A DNA stretch of 40,990 bases, taken from the IMG/VR virus record IMGVR_UViG_3300045051_000620, positions 1 through 40,990 of that record, one strand, 5' to 3'. Shown here one piece after another: positions 31,750-39,159 of the stretch (within the stretch, counting starts at the first letter, position 1; each line of letters begins with the position of its first letter). A model generated the notes under the pieces. That model did no database searches and had not been told where the DNA came from. It saw nothing but the letters and a program-made list of their open reading frames with translations. A program made the position numbers and the translations under genes. This DNA is from a virus.

Positions 31750-31991
31750 GCCCGGTCTCCTTCTGGCAGGGGGTGGACCAGCCGGGCGGGCGTGGCCTCG
31801 CCCGGCAGGGTGGCGACCAGGCCAAGGGCGATCAGCGCCCCGGCCATGGCCATGATCTCGTCGACCGACAGCAGGGTCGCGCCGCGCACGTCGTCGCGCA
31901 CAACGCGGCCAAGACCTCGGCTGGCGATGGCCAGCATTTCGGCCTCGGTCCAGGGGGCGACGTCGCGGGTCAGGGCGATGGGGCGGATCAT
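31746..31991 (-). CDS. Small early protein
   Basis: The 81-residue product (MIRPIALTRDVAPWTEAEMLAIASRG...) has a central segment TLLSVDEIMAMAGALIALGLVATL, probably one hydrophobic helix pair. No family was recognised. It is coupled to neighbours by four-base overlaps on each side, between the DnaA-like and DUF3164-like genes. Confidence 0.7.
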   Translation of the reverse strand: MIRPIALTRDVAPWTEAEMLAIASRGLGRVVRDDVRGATLLSVDEIMAMAGALIALGLVATLPGEATPARLVHPLPEGDRA

Positions 31992-32488
31992 GCCGCGGCC
32001 TCCCCGCCCACGTCTCTGTCCATGACGCTCCGCAGGCCGGCCAGCCGCGCCCCATCGCTCAGCCCCGGCGCGGACAGGAGCGCGTCGACCGACACGAGCG
32101 TGGCGACCAGCTGGTCCCACTCGTCGCCGGTGGGCCTGCCGCGCGCGGTGGCCTGCCGGACCAGCCGCAGGGCGCCCCGCGGATCGGCCGCGCGCAGCCG
32201 CTGTTCCACCCGCAGGCGCCAGTCGCGCAGCTCCAGGGCGGCATGCTCCAGCACCTCGGCCTCGGCCCGCATGGCCGTCACCTGGTCGCTGACCGTGCTG
32301 GCATCCCGGCCGCCGAAGGCCGCGCCGATCTGGCCGTTGGTGGCGGCCGTCATGTCCCGCAGCACGACCCACAGCACCTTGCGCAGCCGCCGCAGGGCGG
32401 GCGTGCCGTAGTGGCCCGTCAGGTCCGCAACGTCGACCTGCGCGGACTCGGCAAAGGCCGTGATGATCGCCTCCATGCGCACGGTCAT
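31988..32488 (-). CDS. DnaA domain IV-like DNA-binding protein
   Basis: The 166-residue protein has LTGHYGTPALRRLRKVLWVVL (23-43), then TNGQIGAAFGGRDASTVSDQV (50-70). FGGRDASTV closely matches the DnaA-box recognition signature of DnaA domain IV (GGRDHTTV). The AAA+ part of DnaA is absent. The rest is helical with arginine-rich segments. It could bind DnaA-box-like DNA to steer host replication proteins to phage ends, or act as a repressor; both are inference. It overlaps neighbours by four bases. Confidence 0.75.
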   Translation of the reverse strand: MTVRMEAIITAFAESAQVDVADLTGHYGTPALRRLRKVLWVVLRDMTAATNGQIGAAFGGRDASTVSDQVTAMRAEAEVLEHAALELRDWRLRVEQRLRAADPRGALRLVRQATARGRPTGDEWDQLVATLVSVDALLSAPGLSDGARLAGLRSVMDRDVGGEAAA

Positions 32489-32877
32489 TCCTCGGCCTCC
32501 TTGGGCTGCGCAAAGCGCGGGCAGCGCCGGCAGGCGCGGTACATCGTCACCCGCTGGCTGTTGGTGTTGCCGAACGTCCGTGCCTTCTCGCGCCAGGACC
32601 GGCAGGTCATCGCGCTGATGTCGCCGAGGGCGGGGCAGGCGATGCTGTGTCCCGCGAAGGCCGACCTGAAGGCCTCCTCGACGCCGGTCGGCTTGCCCAG
32701 GTACTTCCGCCCGATCACCTGGCTGACCGTCCCTGCCGAGTAGCCGATCCGCTCGGCAACCAGCGCCTGGCTCGATCCGTCGCATTCCTCTGCCATCGCC
32801 AGGACCCAGGCGGGCAGTTCCTCGCCCCAGGCCATGCGTGCCTTCTCGACATGGCTCGTGGTCAATGGCCGGCTCAT
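32485..32877 (-). CDS. HTH regulator with C-terminal cysteine cluster
   Basis: The 130-residue product carries an HTH-like segment, SQALVAERIGYSAGTVSQVIGRKY (about 36-59). Four cysteines follow the HTH (ACPALG, MTCRSW, ACRRCPRF), suggesting a small zinc-binding domain. It resembles transcriptional regulators in the early regions of rhodobacterial phages. Start ATG 32877 overlaps the previous stop. Target unknown. Confidence 0.75.
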   Translation of the reverse strand: MSRPLTTSHVEKARMAWGEELPAWVLAMAEECDGSSQALVAERIGYSAGTVSQVIGRKYLGKPTGVEEAFRSAFAGHSIACPALGDISAMTCRSWREKARTFGNTNSQRVTMYRACRRCPRFAQPKEAEE

Positions 32878-33440
32878 GCCACGCCTCCGATCGGCGTGAT
32901 CGTGCCCTTGTTCGGGTCATGGATCGCAGGCACCCGGCGAAGCCGCGGCGCGGCGGGTCCGGTGTTCATGACCAGCCGGTAGCGCGCCTCGATCCCCTTG
33001 GCAGGCTCGGCCTTGCGCATCACCCTGAGGTAGCCGCCACGCGTCAGCATCTGGCAGTAAGCCCGCGCGGCCTCCACCGAGACCCGGACCGTGTCCGTGT
33101 CGGCGAGGGAGGCCAGATCGACCGGCGACACGGCACCCTGGTTCCGCAGGGCGGTCCACATGTTCTGCTCTGGCGTCCGCTCGATCCGCAGCGTCACAGC
33201 TACTCCGGGGAAAACCCGGAACAGATGCCGCCCGCGCTCCTCCGGCGCCGTGACCAGTTCCACCAGTCCGGCTTCGCGCCACTTGCGCACCAGCTTCACG
33301 GCCCGTTCGTAGGAAATCTGCGCTGCGGCGGACAACTCTGCATAGCCGAGCGTCTTCCCGCCGCCGCCCAGCCGGCGCGCTGCCGACCAGGCGATCTCGT
33401 CCGGCGTGACGGCCGGTTGCTGAGCAGGGACATTGATCAT
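32874..33440 (-). CDS. Winged-helix DNA-binding protein after B
   Basis: The 188-residue protein has TLGYAELSAAAQISYERAVKLVRKWREAGLVELV (about 29-62), a MarR/GntR-like winged helix with a following wing ERGRHLFRVFPGV. A second possible wHTH lies at about 95-145 (NMWTALRNQGAVSPVDLASLAD and ARAYCQMLTRGGYLRV). It shares the TGATCAT overlap with the B gene. It may regulate early transcription; no specific family is assigned. Confidence 0.75.
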   Translation of the reverse strand: MINVPAQQPAVTPDEIAWSAARRLGGGGKTLGYAELSAAAQISYERAVKLVRKWREAGLVELVTAPEERGRHLFRVFPGVAVTLRIERTPEQNMWTALRNQGAVSPVDLASLADTDTVRVSVEAARAYCQMLTRGGYLRVMRKAEPAKGIEARYRLVMNTGPAAPRLRRVPAIHDPNKGTITPIGGVA

Positions 33441-34180
33441 GCCGACACCCGCCGCGCTTCCGGTGCAATGCCGCTGAAGAAGGTCTTCTTGCCCCAGCTC
33501 TCGACCGTGACCCGGTCCGTGCCCATGGTCAGGGCATGCTCGCGGACCAGCGACAGGTTCACGCAGATGCGGCGGACCGATCCGCGGCTGAACTTCGCGA
33601 TCGCGTCCTTCAGCTCGGCGTCGATCTCGATGCCGCGCGCATAGAGGTTCGCCAGCAGGTCGACGTCCGACCGCGTGCCCTCCTTTGCCTGCACCCAGTC
33701 GTACATCCGGCCATGCACCCGCTCCCAGCGCTGCAGGACCTGCGGCAAGAGCTCCTCGCCGATCAGGATCACCGGGACCTGACAGCCCTCGTAGATGTCG
33801 CGTACGTGCTCGATCATCCCGTGCCTGGCCAGGTGGTCGGCCTCGTCGATGATCAGGGGCGAGTTCAGGACGCCCAGGCGCTCGCTGATCGCGTCGATCA
33901 TGTCGGCAATCGATCCGCGCGGCTTCACGCCCATCTCCAGCAGGATCGCCTCGCAGAGCTTCCGGCTGGTCCAGGACGACTTCACCTGCACCAGGCGGGC
34001 GTCGAACCGGTTCGCACACCAGGTGGCGGCGATCGACTTGCCGTAGCCGGATGGGCCATAGAAGCAGGCCATCCCGGGCAGCCCGTAGTCACGTCCTGCC
34101 ACCCGCTCGATCAGTGCCGACAAGGCGCTGACGTTGCGCAGGGGCGCCACGTTGTTGATCGTCGTCGTTCCGTCTGCCAT
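33437..34180 (-). CDS. B: Transposition target protein B (AAA+ ATPase)
   Basis: The 247-residue protein is the MuB-type ATPase that binds target DNA, stimulates the transposase and gives target immunity. It has Walker A CFYGPSGYGKSIAATW (39-54), Walker B SPLIIDEADHLARH (107-120) and sensor-like VPVILIGEELLP. The N-terminal HTH of full-length Mu B is absent; it is shorter than Mu B (312 residues) and close to B-like proteins of other transposable phages. AGGAGA precedes ATG 34180. It lies 59 bp after A. Confidence 0.92.
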   Translation of the reverse strand: MADGTTTINNVAPLRNVSALSALIERVAGRDYGLPGMACFYGPSGYGKSIAATWCANRFDARLVQVKSSWTSRKLCEAILLEMGVKPRGSIADMIDAISERLGVLNSPLIIDEADHLARHGMIEHVRDIYEGCQVPVILIGEELLPQVLQRWERVHGRMYDWVQAKEGTRSDVDLLANLYARGIEIDAELKDAIAKFSRGSVRRICVNLSLVREHALTMGTDRVTVESWGKKTFFSGIAPEARRVSA

Positions 34181-34239
34181 GGTCTCTCCTGTTGCCCCTA
34201 CCCGCCGCCGTGGGCCTGCCAGCCCCGGCGGCATTCCCT

Positions 34240-36357
34240 TCACCCGAACATCGCGTCGCCGAAGTCCTCGTAGAGCTTGCGCTCCCCGAGGTAGCCGGCG
34301 CTGCGCTGGAACATTGTCAGCCACTGGCGCTGCTCGTCCGTGACCGGCTGGCCCTCTGCAATCCGCAGCTCCAACTGCAGCGCGCGGCGGAACTTCGACC
34401 GCACATCCTCCTCGACCGGTGGCTGCCGTCGTGCCGTCAGGTCGGTGACCTCGGCATGTACGCGTTCTTCCTGCGCGGTCATTTCGCGCTGCGCTGGCCG
34501 TGCCGGCGTGACAAGCGTCCTGACAACTGGCCGTGCGACGCGCGCCGGCGGCGGCGTCTCGGGCAGTAGGCCTGCGACCTCGTCCTGCATCAGCCCCAGC
34601 TCGTGGGTGGTGAATTTGCGGTGCTGCGCGAGGAAGGCCTTTTCGGTTCGCCGCAGCTTCAGCCGCTCCTTGGCGATCAGCGCTGCGTCCTCTTCCGACA
34701 GGAAGCCCGTCTTCACCCGGCAGGGCGCATCGCCAAGATAGCGGCCGTCCATCGCGAACACGTGGATCCCTGCATGCAGGTCCGACGGCTCGAAGCGGAT
34801 GACCAGCTTCTCTCCGGCATGCTCGCGCATCCAAGGTGCCCAATACTCGTTGCCCATGAACATCACCCGGCCGGTGGGCTTCTTCGCGCTGACACCCTCG
34901 GCCCCCAGCAGCCACAGGCGCCGCTGCGCCTCGTTCGGCATGCGGACCCCCGCCGTGGCATAGGCGGCGTGGAAAACCTCGGCGAAGGACCGTCCCCAGG
35001 CGACCTCCGACCGGCGCCCCTGCCGCATGTTGTGCTCGGCGATGGCCTCGCCTGTCACCCGCAGGAAGACGTCGAGCGGAACGGCCTTGGACCCGTAGTT
35101 TTCCGGCTTCGCGTCGGGACGGTTGCCAGTCCAGGCGCCGGCGAACCGGGGGTCCTTCGCTAGCGTGTCGCACAGGTCACGGAAGGCGCGCTCGATCGGC
35201 TTGGACTGTCCGCTGTAGGGCGTCGTGAAATGGACCTCGCATCCCAGAAGCTTGAAGAGGCCCGGCACATCGTCTTCGCGCATCTTGTAGCGGAACCGCT
35301 TCTCGGTCCCGCCGGTCAGGGCCTTGTTGGCGAACTCCTTGCCATTGTCGAACAGCACATGCTCCGGGATGCCCCAGCACTGCATCATGTCGCCGGCGGC
35401 CAGCTGCACCGCCCGGCGGTTCAGCGTCATGTCGACGATCCATGACAGGATTTGGCCCGAAAACACGTCCTGGAAGGCGATCAGATGCGGCCTGATCGGG
35501 TCCGGCAGCGGCTGTCCCGGAAGGGCCGGCCATTGCACGAAGACGTCGACGATATGGCCGTCGGCGTTGACCACCTCCATCGGCCGAAGCGCCGTCTTGT
35601 CCCGCCGCTGCGGCGGGGTCAGCGCCTTCAGCGCGTCCACGCCCTTCCGCGCCAGGTCTTTCGTGGTGTCGCTGACCTCGCGCGCGAAGGCCCGCCGCGC
35701 GGTCTTCTCGTTCAGGATATCCCAGCCCCGTGCCGCCGCCTGCGTCAGCGCACGCCGGTAGGTCGACGAAAAGCTCGGCCGCTCCGACCTCAGGTAGTCC
35801 GACTTGATCCAGGCCATGAACTCGGTCGCGACCTTTCGCGGCTTTTCCTGTGCCGTCGCGCGGTTGCGCGGCGCGAGGTAGGGTAGCCTGTCGGAGCGAT
35901 CGATCCCCTCGATCATCCCCAGCCAAGACCAAACGGTCCGCGCGCCGAGCTTCTCCGCCCGCGCGACCATATGGACCGCCAGGTGCTTGCCGTGCAGCGG
36001 CTCCATCGCCTCGATCGCCTGGATGACCCGCAGCCGCAGTGCGGCCCTGGCCTTCACGCTGTCCGGCAGGCCTTCGAACCACGTCCAGGCCTCGTCTCGC
36101 GCGACGCTTGCCGCCGGGACCGTCGGCGTCGGCTGCGACAAAGCCTTCAGCAGCTTCTGCTGCGCGCGGATCGGGAAGAGCGACCAGTGATACTCCCAGC
36201 CGCCACCCTTGCCTGACCTGCGTCGGGCCAGCGACGTGCTGCGCCAGTCCTTTGTCTGGAACTCCACGCCTTGGCGCGTGCCGGCCATGCAAGGCAGGCC
36301 AGCCGCGGCGATCTCGGCCGAGGTCCACCACTCCTGCGCGGGGGCCGGGCCGGTCAT
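34240..36357 (-). CDS. A: DDE transposase A (MuA-like)
   Basis: The 705-residue protein catalyses strand transfer of the phage ends. An N-terminal Mu-type DNA-binding domain (WWTSAEIAAAGLPCM, 10-24) is followed by helix-turn-helix parts for end binding. The catalytic triad fits D266 (VVNADGHIVDVF), D337 (HVLFDNGKEFAN) and E389 (SKPIERAFRDL), close to D269, D336 and E392 of MuA. The C-terminal region contains FMGNEYWAPWM and a helical tail ending YEDFGDAMFG that should contact B. Start ATG 36357 overlaps the ParB-like stop (ATGA). It should act on the sites at 119..157 and 40709..40854. Confidence 0.97.
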   Translation of the reverse strand: MTGPAPAQEWWTSAEIAAAGLPCMAGTRQGVEFQTKDWRSTSLARRRSGKGGGWEYHWSLFPIRAQQKLLKALSQPTPTVPAASVARDEAWTWFEGLPDSVKARAALRLRVIQAIEAMEPLHGKHLAVHMVARAEKLGARTVWSWLGMIEGIDRSDRLPYLAPRNRATAQEKPRKVATEFMAWIKSDYLRSERPSFSSTYRRALTQAAARGWDILNEKTARRAFAREVSDTTKDLARKGVDALKALTPPQRRDKTALRPMEVVNADGHIVDVFVQWPALPGQPLPDPIRPHLIAFQDVFSGQILSWIVDMTLNRRAVQLAAGDMMQCWGIPEHVLFDNGKEFANKALTGGTEKRFRYKMREDDVPGLFKLLGCEVHFTTPYSGQSKPIERAFRDLCDTLAKDPRFAGAWTGNRPDAKPENYGSKAVPLDVFLRVTGEAIAEHNMRQGRRSEVAWGRSFAEVFHAAYATAGVRMPNEAQRRLWLLGAEGVSAKKPTGRVMFMGNEYWAPWMREHAGEKLVIRFEPSDLHAGIHVFAMDGRYLGDAPCRVKTGFLSEEDAALIAKERLKLRRTEKAFLAQHRKFTTHELGLMQDEVAGLLPETPPPARVARPVVRTLVTPARPAQREMTAQEERVHAEVTDLTARRQPPVEEDVRSKFRRALQLELRIAEGQPVTDEQRQWLTMFQRSAGYLGERKLYEDFGDAMFG

Positions 36358-37214
36358 TCGTCCGCCCCGCCGCCGTCGACATCGCCGATCAGGTCCAGAA
36401 GGGCGTCGCGGTGGGCTGCCACGAACTGACGCCGCGCCTTCTGCGGAATACGGCCCCACAGCTTCGACAGCGCCTTGAAGCCCTCTTCCACATCGTCTTT
36501 CGGGGTCTTCACCGGCCCTGCTTCGCCGTTCTCGACCTTGATCTGCCGCCGCGCGACAGCGACCGCCTTCGCGTTGCCGCTCGCCAGGATCGACACGACG
36601 CGCGCCCGCTCCTCGGGATCAGCGACCTTGGCCAGATCGGCCAGATGCTTCGGCCCGATGGGCTGGTCGGCCCTGTCCAGGGTCCGCGCCTCCTCGGGCG
36701 TCAGCCGCTCGCCGATGGCCAGCATCTTCGCTGCCCAGCGCTCGCTTACGCCCATCACGGCAGCCATCGACTTGGTGAGTGAACTCAGTTCAGTCACCAC
36801 TTTTCCGGTGTGCTGGTTGCCCTTGAAGACGCCGCGCGCGCGGTCCGGATGGGCAGCGTAGTAGTCCCGCTTCCAGCTCGCCGCGAAGACGGCGCGCTGC
36901 ACCGGTGACATACTGGCCGCGCCAAGATTGTTGCCCGCCTCCATCTGCCGCGCCTCGTCCTGGCGGCACTCGACGACCAGACAGGCGATGTCCGCATCGC
37001 CACGCCGCCGGGCCGTCTCGACCCGGTGTGCGCCGTCGATCAGCTCATGTCCTTTGGGCACCTTGCGCACATGGATCGGGGTCGTCAGGCCGCTGTCCTC
37101 GGCCATCAGCAGCAAGGCCGCGACATGCGCCTCGGACACCTGCCGCAGCCGGTCGCCGATCGTGATCGCATCAAGGGGAAGGCGGACCACCTGGCCCGAA
37201 TGCAGGAACTTCAT
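36354..37214 (-). CDS. ParB-like protein upstream of the transposase
   Basis: The 286-residue protein has an N-terminal ParB domain with RLPLDAITIGDRLRQV (11-26) and GHELIDGAHRVETARRRGD (55-73). The KorB-like middle part includes MSPVQRAVFAASWKRDYY and VMGVSERWAAKMLAIGERLTPEEA, the latter a helix-turn-helix. This domain order is that of ParB/Noc-type DNA binders. Its place directly before A suggests a role in regulation or in phage DNA maintenance, not proven. It overlaps both neighbours by four bases. Confidence 0.85.
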   Translation of the reverse strand: MKFLHSGQVVRLPLDAITIGDRLRQVSEAHVAALLLMAEDSGLTTPIHVRKVPKGHELIDGAHRVETARRRGDADIACLVVECRQDEARQMEAGNNLGAASMSPVQRAVFAASWKRDYYAAHPDRARGVFKGNQHTGKVVTELSSLTKSMAAVMGVSERWAAKMLAIGERLTPEEARTLDRADQPIGPKHLADLAKVADPEERARVVSILASGNAKAVAVARRQIKVENGEAGPVKTPKDDVEEGFKALSKLWGRIPQKARRQFVAAHRDALLDLIGDVDGGGADE

Positions 37215-37483
37215 GTCTCGTCTGGCGCTTTCTCGATTGGGGGTTGCAGCATCTGGTAGAACCAGACCCGCCCCCGCCCCCGCGGGTTGGGTTCCTGGAC
37301 ACAGGTGATCACCGCGCCATGGTGGCGCAGCTCCGTCATCACGGCATTCACGGCCATGACCTTCGCGCCGCGCACGATCGACCGGGTCGATCGCCGCTTG
37401 CCGTCCGCCATCAGCTGCAGCACCCGCTGCAGCCGGGGCGAGGACAGCCGCGCCGCGTGGATATGGCCCATGGCCCTTGCCAT
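37211..37483 (-). CDS. Small winged-helix-like early protein
   Basis: The 90-residue protein starts at ATG 37483, which shares one base with the previous stop. It has LSSPRLQRVLQLMADGKRRST, then IVRGAKVMAVNAVMTELRHHGAVITCVQ, a helix-helix-strand pattern expected for a wHTH. C-terminal RGRVWFYQML is strand-like. It may bind DNA. No family name can be given. Confidence 0.7.
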   Translation of the reverse strand: MARAMGHIHAARLSSPRLQRVLQLMADGKRRSTRSIVRGAKVMAVNAVMTELRHHGAVITCVQEPNPRGRGRVWFYQMLQPPIEKAPDET

Positions 37484-37896
37484 CAGGCGCGCCGCCGCAG
37501 GCCGCTGGCCGTGCCCGTGCTGTAGGGGTTGGCCTGGACGTCCTCGCCCAGCCGGCGGCAGAAGTTGCACATGCGGTTGTGCGCGCCCTGGCTCTCGAAG
37601 GTGGTTCCGCAGGTCATGCACGGCCGCATGCGGGTGACGACCTTCGGCTTGGCGTGGTCGCGCCGGCCATGCCGCTCTGGTGGAGGGTCCGCCTCCGCTT
37701 GCGCGATCACCGGGGCCGGCGAAGGTGTCGCGGGATGGTTCGGGACAGGCGTGACCGGCCCCGCGACCATCTTCGCGCGGCGCGCATAGGCCGACGACCT
37801 CGGCAAGGCATCAGTAATCCGCGCGCCGCCATGTTGGTCGCAGCGATAGACCGCGTAGCCCTGAAGGTAGGGAAGGATGATGTAGTGGTCAGCCAC
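37483..37896 (-). CDS. Zinc-ribbon-like early protein
   Basis: The 137-residue product has an N-terminal fold MADHYIILPYLQGYAVYRCDQHGG, a proline/alanine-rich linker at about 45-75, and a C-terminal zinc finger RPCMTCGTTFESQGAHNRMCNFCRR with CxxC...CxxC spacing. It probably binds nucleic acid. Its start overlaps the end of 37889..38206 by eight bases. Confidence 0.75.
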   Translation of the reverse strand: MADHYIILPYLQGYAVYRCDQHGGARITDALPRSSAYARRAKMVAGPVTPVPNHPATPSPAPVIAQAEADPPPERHGRRDHAKPKVVTRMRPCMTCGTTFESQGAHNRMCNFCRRLGEDVQANPYSTGTASGLRRRA

Positions 37897-38206
37897 GGCC
37901 GGCCTCGTGGAGGTCCGTCGCTGCGTCGAGGACGGCCCCCAGAGCGTCGAGGGTCGTCGCCCCGGACAGCATCGAAACGAGGGGCGCGCTGTCGAGCAGG
38001 ATCATCGTGTGCGCGATCGCCTCGGCATGCCGGTGGAACGCCACCCGGGCCGCGTCGCGCTCCGCCCGCGTGGCCGACGCGCTCTCAATGGTGGCCAGGC
38101 ACCCGCCGGCCTTCCTGATCTGCAGGCGCAGCTCGCGCAGATGGCCGGCGGCGCGCAGCGGCAGCATGCCCGCGACCCGCTTGTGGGGCGCATGATGGTG
38201 CATCAT
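37889..38206 (-). CDS. Unknown helical early protein
   Basis: The 105-residue product is histidine-rich at its N-terminus (MMHHHAPHKR) and otherwise helical (AAGHLRELRLQIRKAGGCLATIE; ARVAFHRHAEAIAHTMILLD). No family was recognised. Its start ATG 38206 overlaps the stop of the 29-residue membrane peptide by three to four bases. The early location suggests a host-takeover or regulatory role, unproven. Confidence 0.65.
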   Translation of the reverse strand: MMHHHAPHKRVAGMLPLRAAGHLRELRLQIRKAGGCLATIESASATRAERDAARVAFHRHAEAIAHTMILLDSAPLVSMLSGATTLDALGAVLDAATDLHEAGRG

Positions 38207-38292
38207 TCCCCGCGCCCTCCCGCCAGCATGAACCAGAGCAGGACCGCGGCCGACAGGGCGGCAAGGAAGGCGATCAGGACCCACAGGCTCAT
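38203..38292 (-). CDS. 29-residue membrane peptide
   Basis: The ORF encodes MSLWVLIAFLAALSAAVLLW followed by FMLAGGRGE: a single membrane helix with a short polar tail. ATG 38292 overlaps the stop of the preceding gene (38289..38291), and its own stop overlaps the next ATG. This tight two-sided coupling is the main evidence that it is real. Function unknown. Confidence 0.6.
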   Translation of the reverse strand: MSLWVLIAFLAALSAAVLLWFMLAGGRGE

Positions 38293-38441
38293 GACAGCCC
38301 CGCCCCGATCAGCAGCAGCGCGCCCAGCCAGGCGAACAGCGCCAGCGCGCCGAGCGCGTCGCCCAGACGGCTGTCGTCCAGCCGTCGCAGGGCTGCCCGC
38401 CAGCCGACCTGCGGCTGGCGGTCCGCATGTGCCCCCGCCAT
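38289..38441 (-). CDS. 50-residue single-helix membrane protein
   Basis: From ATG 38441 the product has a polar, arginine-rich N-terminus (ADRQPQVGWRAALRRLDDSR) and a C-terminal membrane helix (LGALALFAWLGALLLIGAGL). It is followed by another membrane peptide with an ATGA overlap. Such small membrane proteins are common in phage early regions; a role like Mu Kil is conceivable but there is no sequence support. Confidence 0.6.
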   Translation of the reverse strand: MAGAHADRQPQVGWRAALRRLDDSRLGDALGALALFAWLGALLLIGAGLS

Positions 38442-38446
38442 GCGCG

Positions 38447-38605
38447 TCAGCCCTCGGGGCCGATGCAGGTCAGCGACCGGGTGCCGTCCTCCAGTGCCTC
38501 GGCCAGCGCCTCGCACTGCGCCTCCGACAGGTCGTCCCTGATCTCGTAGGCGTCCGTCGCAGACCCGGTGTGGTTCAGAAAGACGATCAGCAGGATCCAA
38601 TCCAT
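38447..38605 (-). CDS. 52-residue early protein
   Basis: The start ATG 38605 follows a strong AAGGAGA ribosome site. The product, MDWILLIVFLNHTGSATDAY then EIRDDLSEAQCEALAEALEDG, has a short hydrophobic N-terminus and an acidic helical remainder ending SLTCIGPEG. The pattern resembles small secreted or periplasm-exposed phage proteins, but no clear cleavage site is present. Function unknown. Confidence 0.65.
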   Translation of the reverse strand: MDWILLIVFLNHTGSATDAYEIRDDLSEAQCEALAEALEDGTRSLTCIGPEG

Positions 38606-38703
38606 GGCTGTCTCCTTGGGGGTGAAGGGTGCGCATCTGTCCCGCCGCACCCGGCGCGGGTTCGCCGCCGGCCTGGGGCCAGCGAGGATCAGGGAATGAC
38701 GAA

Positions 38704-38758
38704 GCCCCGGCGCCGGAAGGTCCGACAGGGAGGAAGGCCGCTTCCACCGCGCCGGGGC
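38704..38758. promoter_or_regulatory. Long perfect inverted repeat in the early leader
   Basis: GCCCCGGCGC at 38704..38713 and GCGCCGGGGC at 38749..38758 are perfect 10-bp inverted copies. Inside them GGAAG (38715..38719) can also pair with CTTCC (38741..38745). It sits in the 222-bp gene-free gap (38606..38827) after the first early gene. As RNA it would form a strong stem with no following T run, so an attenuator, RNA stability element or protein site is more likely than a simple terminator. Confidence 0.6.
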
Positions 38759-38827
38759 GACCCCTACCATCGGCAGCGCCAGCAACCGGATGGAGGGATG
38801 GGATGGATGGGCCGAACGACGGGACCA

Positions 38828-39070
38828 TCACGCGGCCTCCTTCTTCGGGGTGGGGCGGGGGATGTCTGCCGGCCAGGCGAGGTCGGCCGGCCAGTTGTCG
38901 GAGAACCACCGGAGCAAAGCGTTGTAGCGGCGGATCGTGCAGCCCCGCCCCTTCTTGAGGCCGTCGAAGTACTTCCCGTCGCGCGCCGCGTAGCTCGACA
39001 CAGTGATGAGGGTCAGCTTGCGATGAGCGCGGTAGCACTCTGCGAGGTTGACTAGGTGTGCTGTGTCCAT
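38828..39070 (-). CDS. Ner/Cro-like early regulator candidate
   Basis: The 80-residue protein is the first gene of the early operon and is divergent from the repressor, the position of Mu ner. It has LVNLAECYRAHRKLTLITVSSYAARDGKYF (6-35), then LKKGRGCTIRRYNALLRWFSDNWP, a helical basic pattern consistent with a small HTH DNA binder. It is not clearly similar to Mu Ner in sequence. Only a weak ribosome site (cGAGa) precedes ATG 39070. By analogy it would turn down early and repressor transcription. Confidence 0.7.
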   Translation of the reverse strand: MDTAHLVNLAECYRAHRKLTLITVSSYAARDGKYFDGLKKGRGCTIRRYNALLRWFSDNWPADLAWPADIPRPTPKKEAA

Positions 39071-39082
39071 TCTCGCGCCAGT

Positions 39083-39155
39083 CGGTTTCTTAACCGCTAC
39101 GATAGACGGTTCACTAACCGATGGTCAAGCAGTTTCCTGATCGGTAAGTTCACCG
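39083..39155. promoter_or_regulatory. Three 14-bp operators between repressor and early operon
   Basis: Three related boxes follow the pattern CGGT(T/A)-N4-(A/C)ACCG: CGGTTTCTTAACCG at 39083..39096, CGGTTCACTAACCG at 39107..39120 and CGGTAAGTTCACCG at 39142..39155. The first two are near-perfect dyads with 5-bp arms. Start-to-start spacings are 24 and 35 bp. The second box fills the spacer of the early promoter and the third ends four bases before the repressor ATG, so repression and autoregulation are both possible. Confidence 0.75.
39099..39128 (-). promoter_or_regulatory. Early promoter Pe
   Basis: On the minus strand TTGACC (39128..39123) and TATCGT (39104..39099) are separated by 18 bp, a reasonable sigma70-type promoter reading toward the early operon. 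Operator box two lies entirely between the two hexamers, and box one covers the predicted start region. No other promoter-like pair is as good in this gap. Confidence 0.65.
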
Positions 39156-39159
39156 ACTC

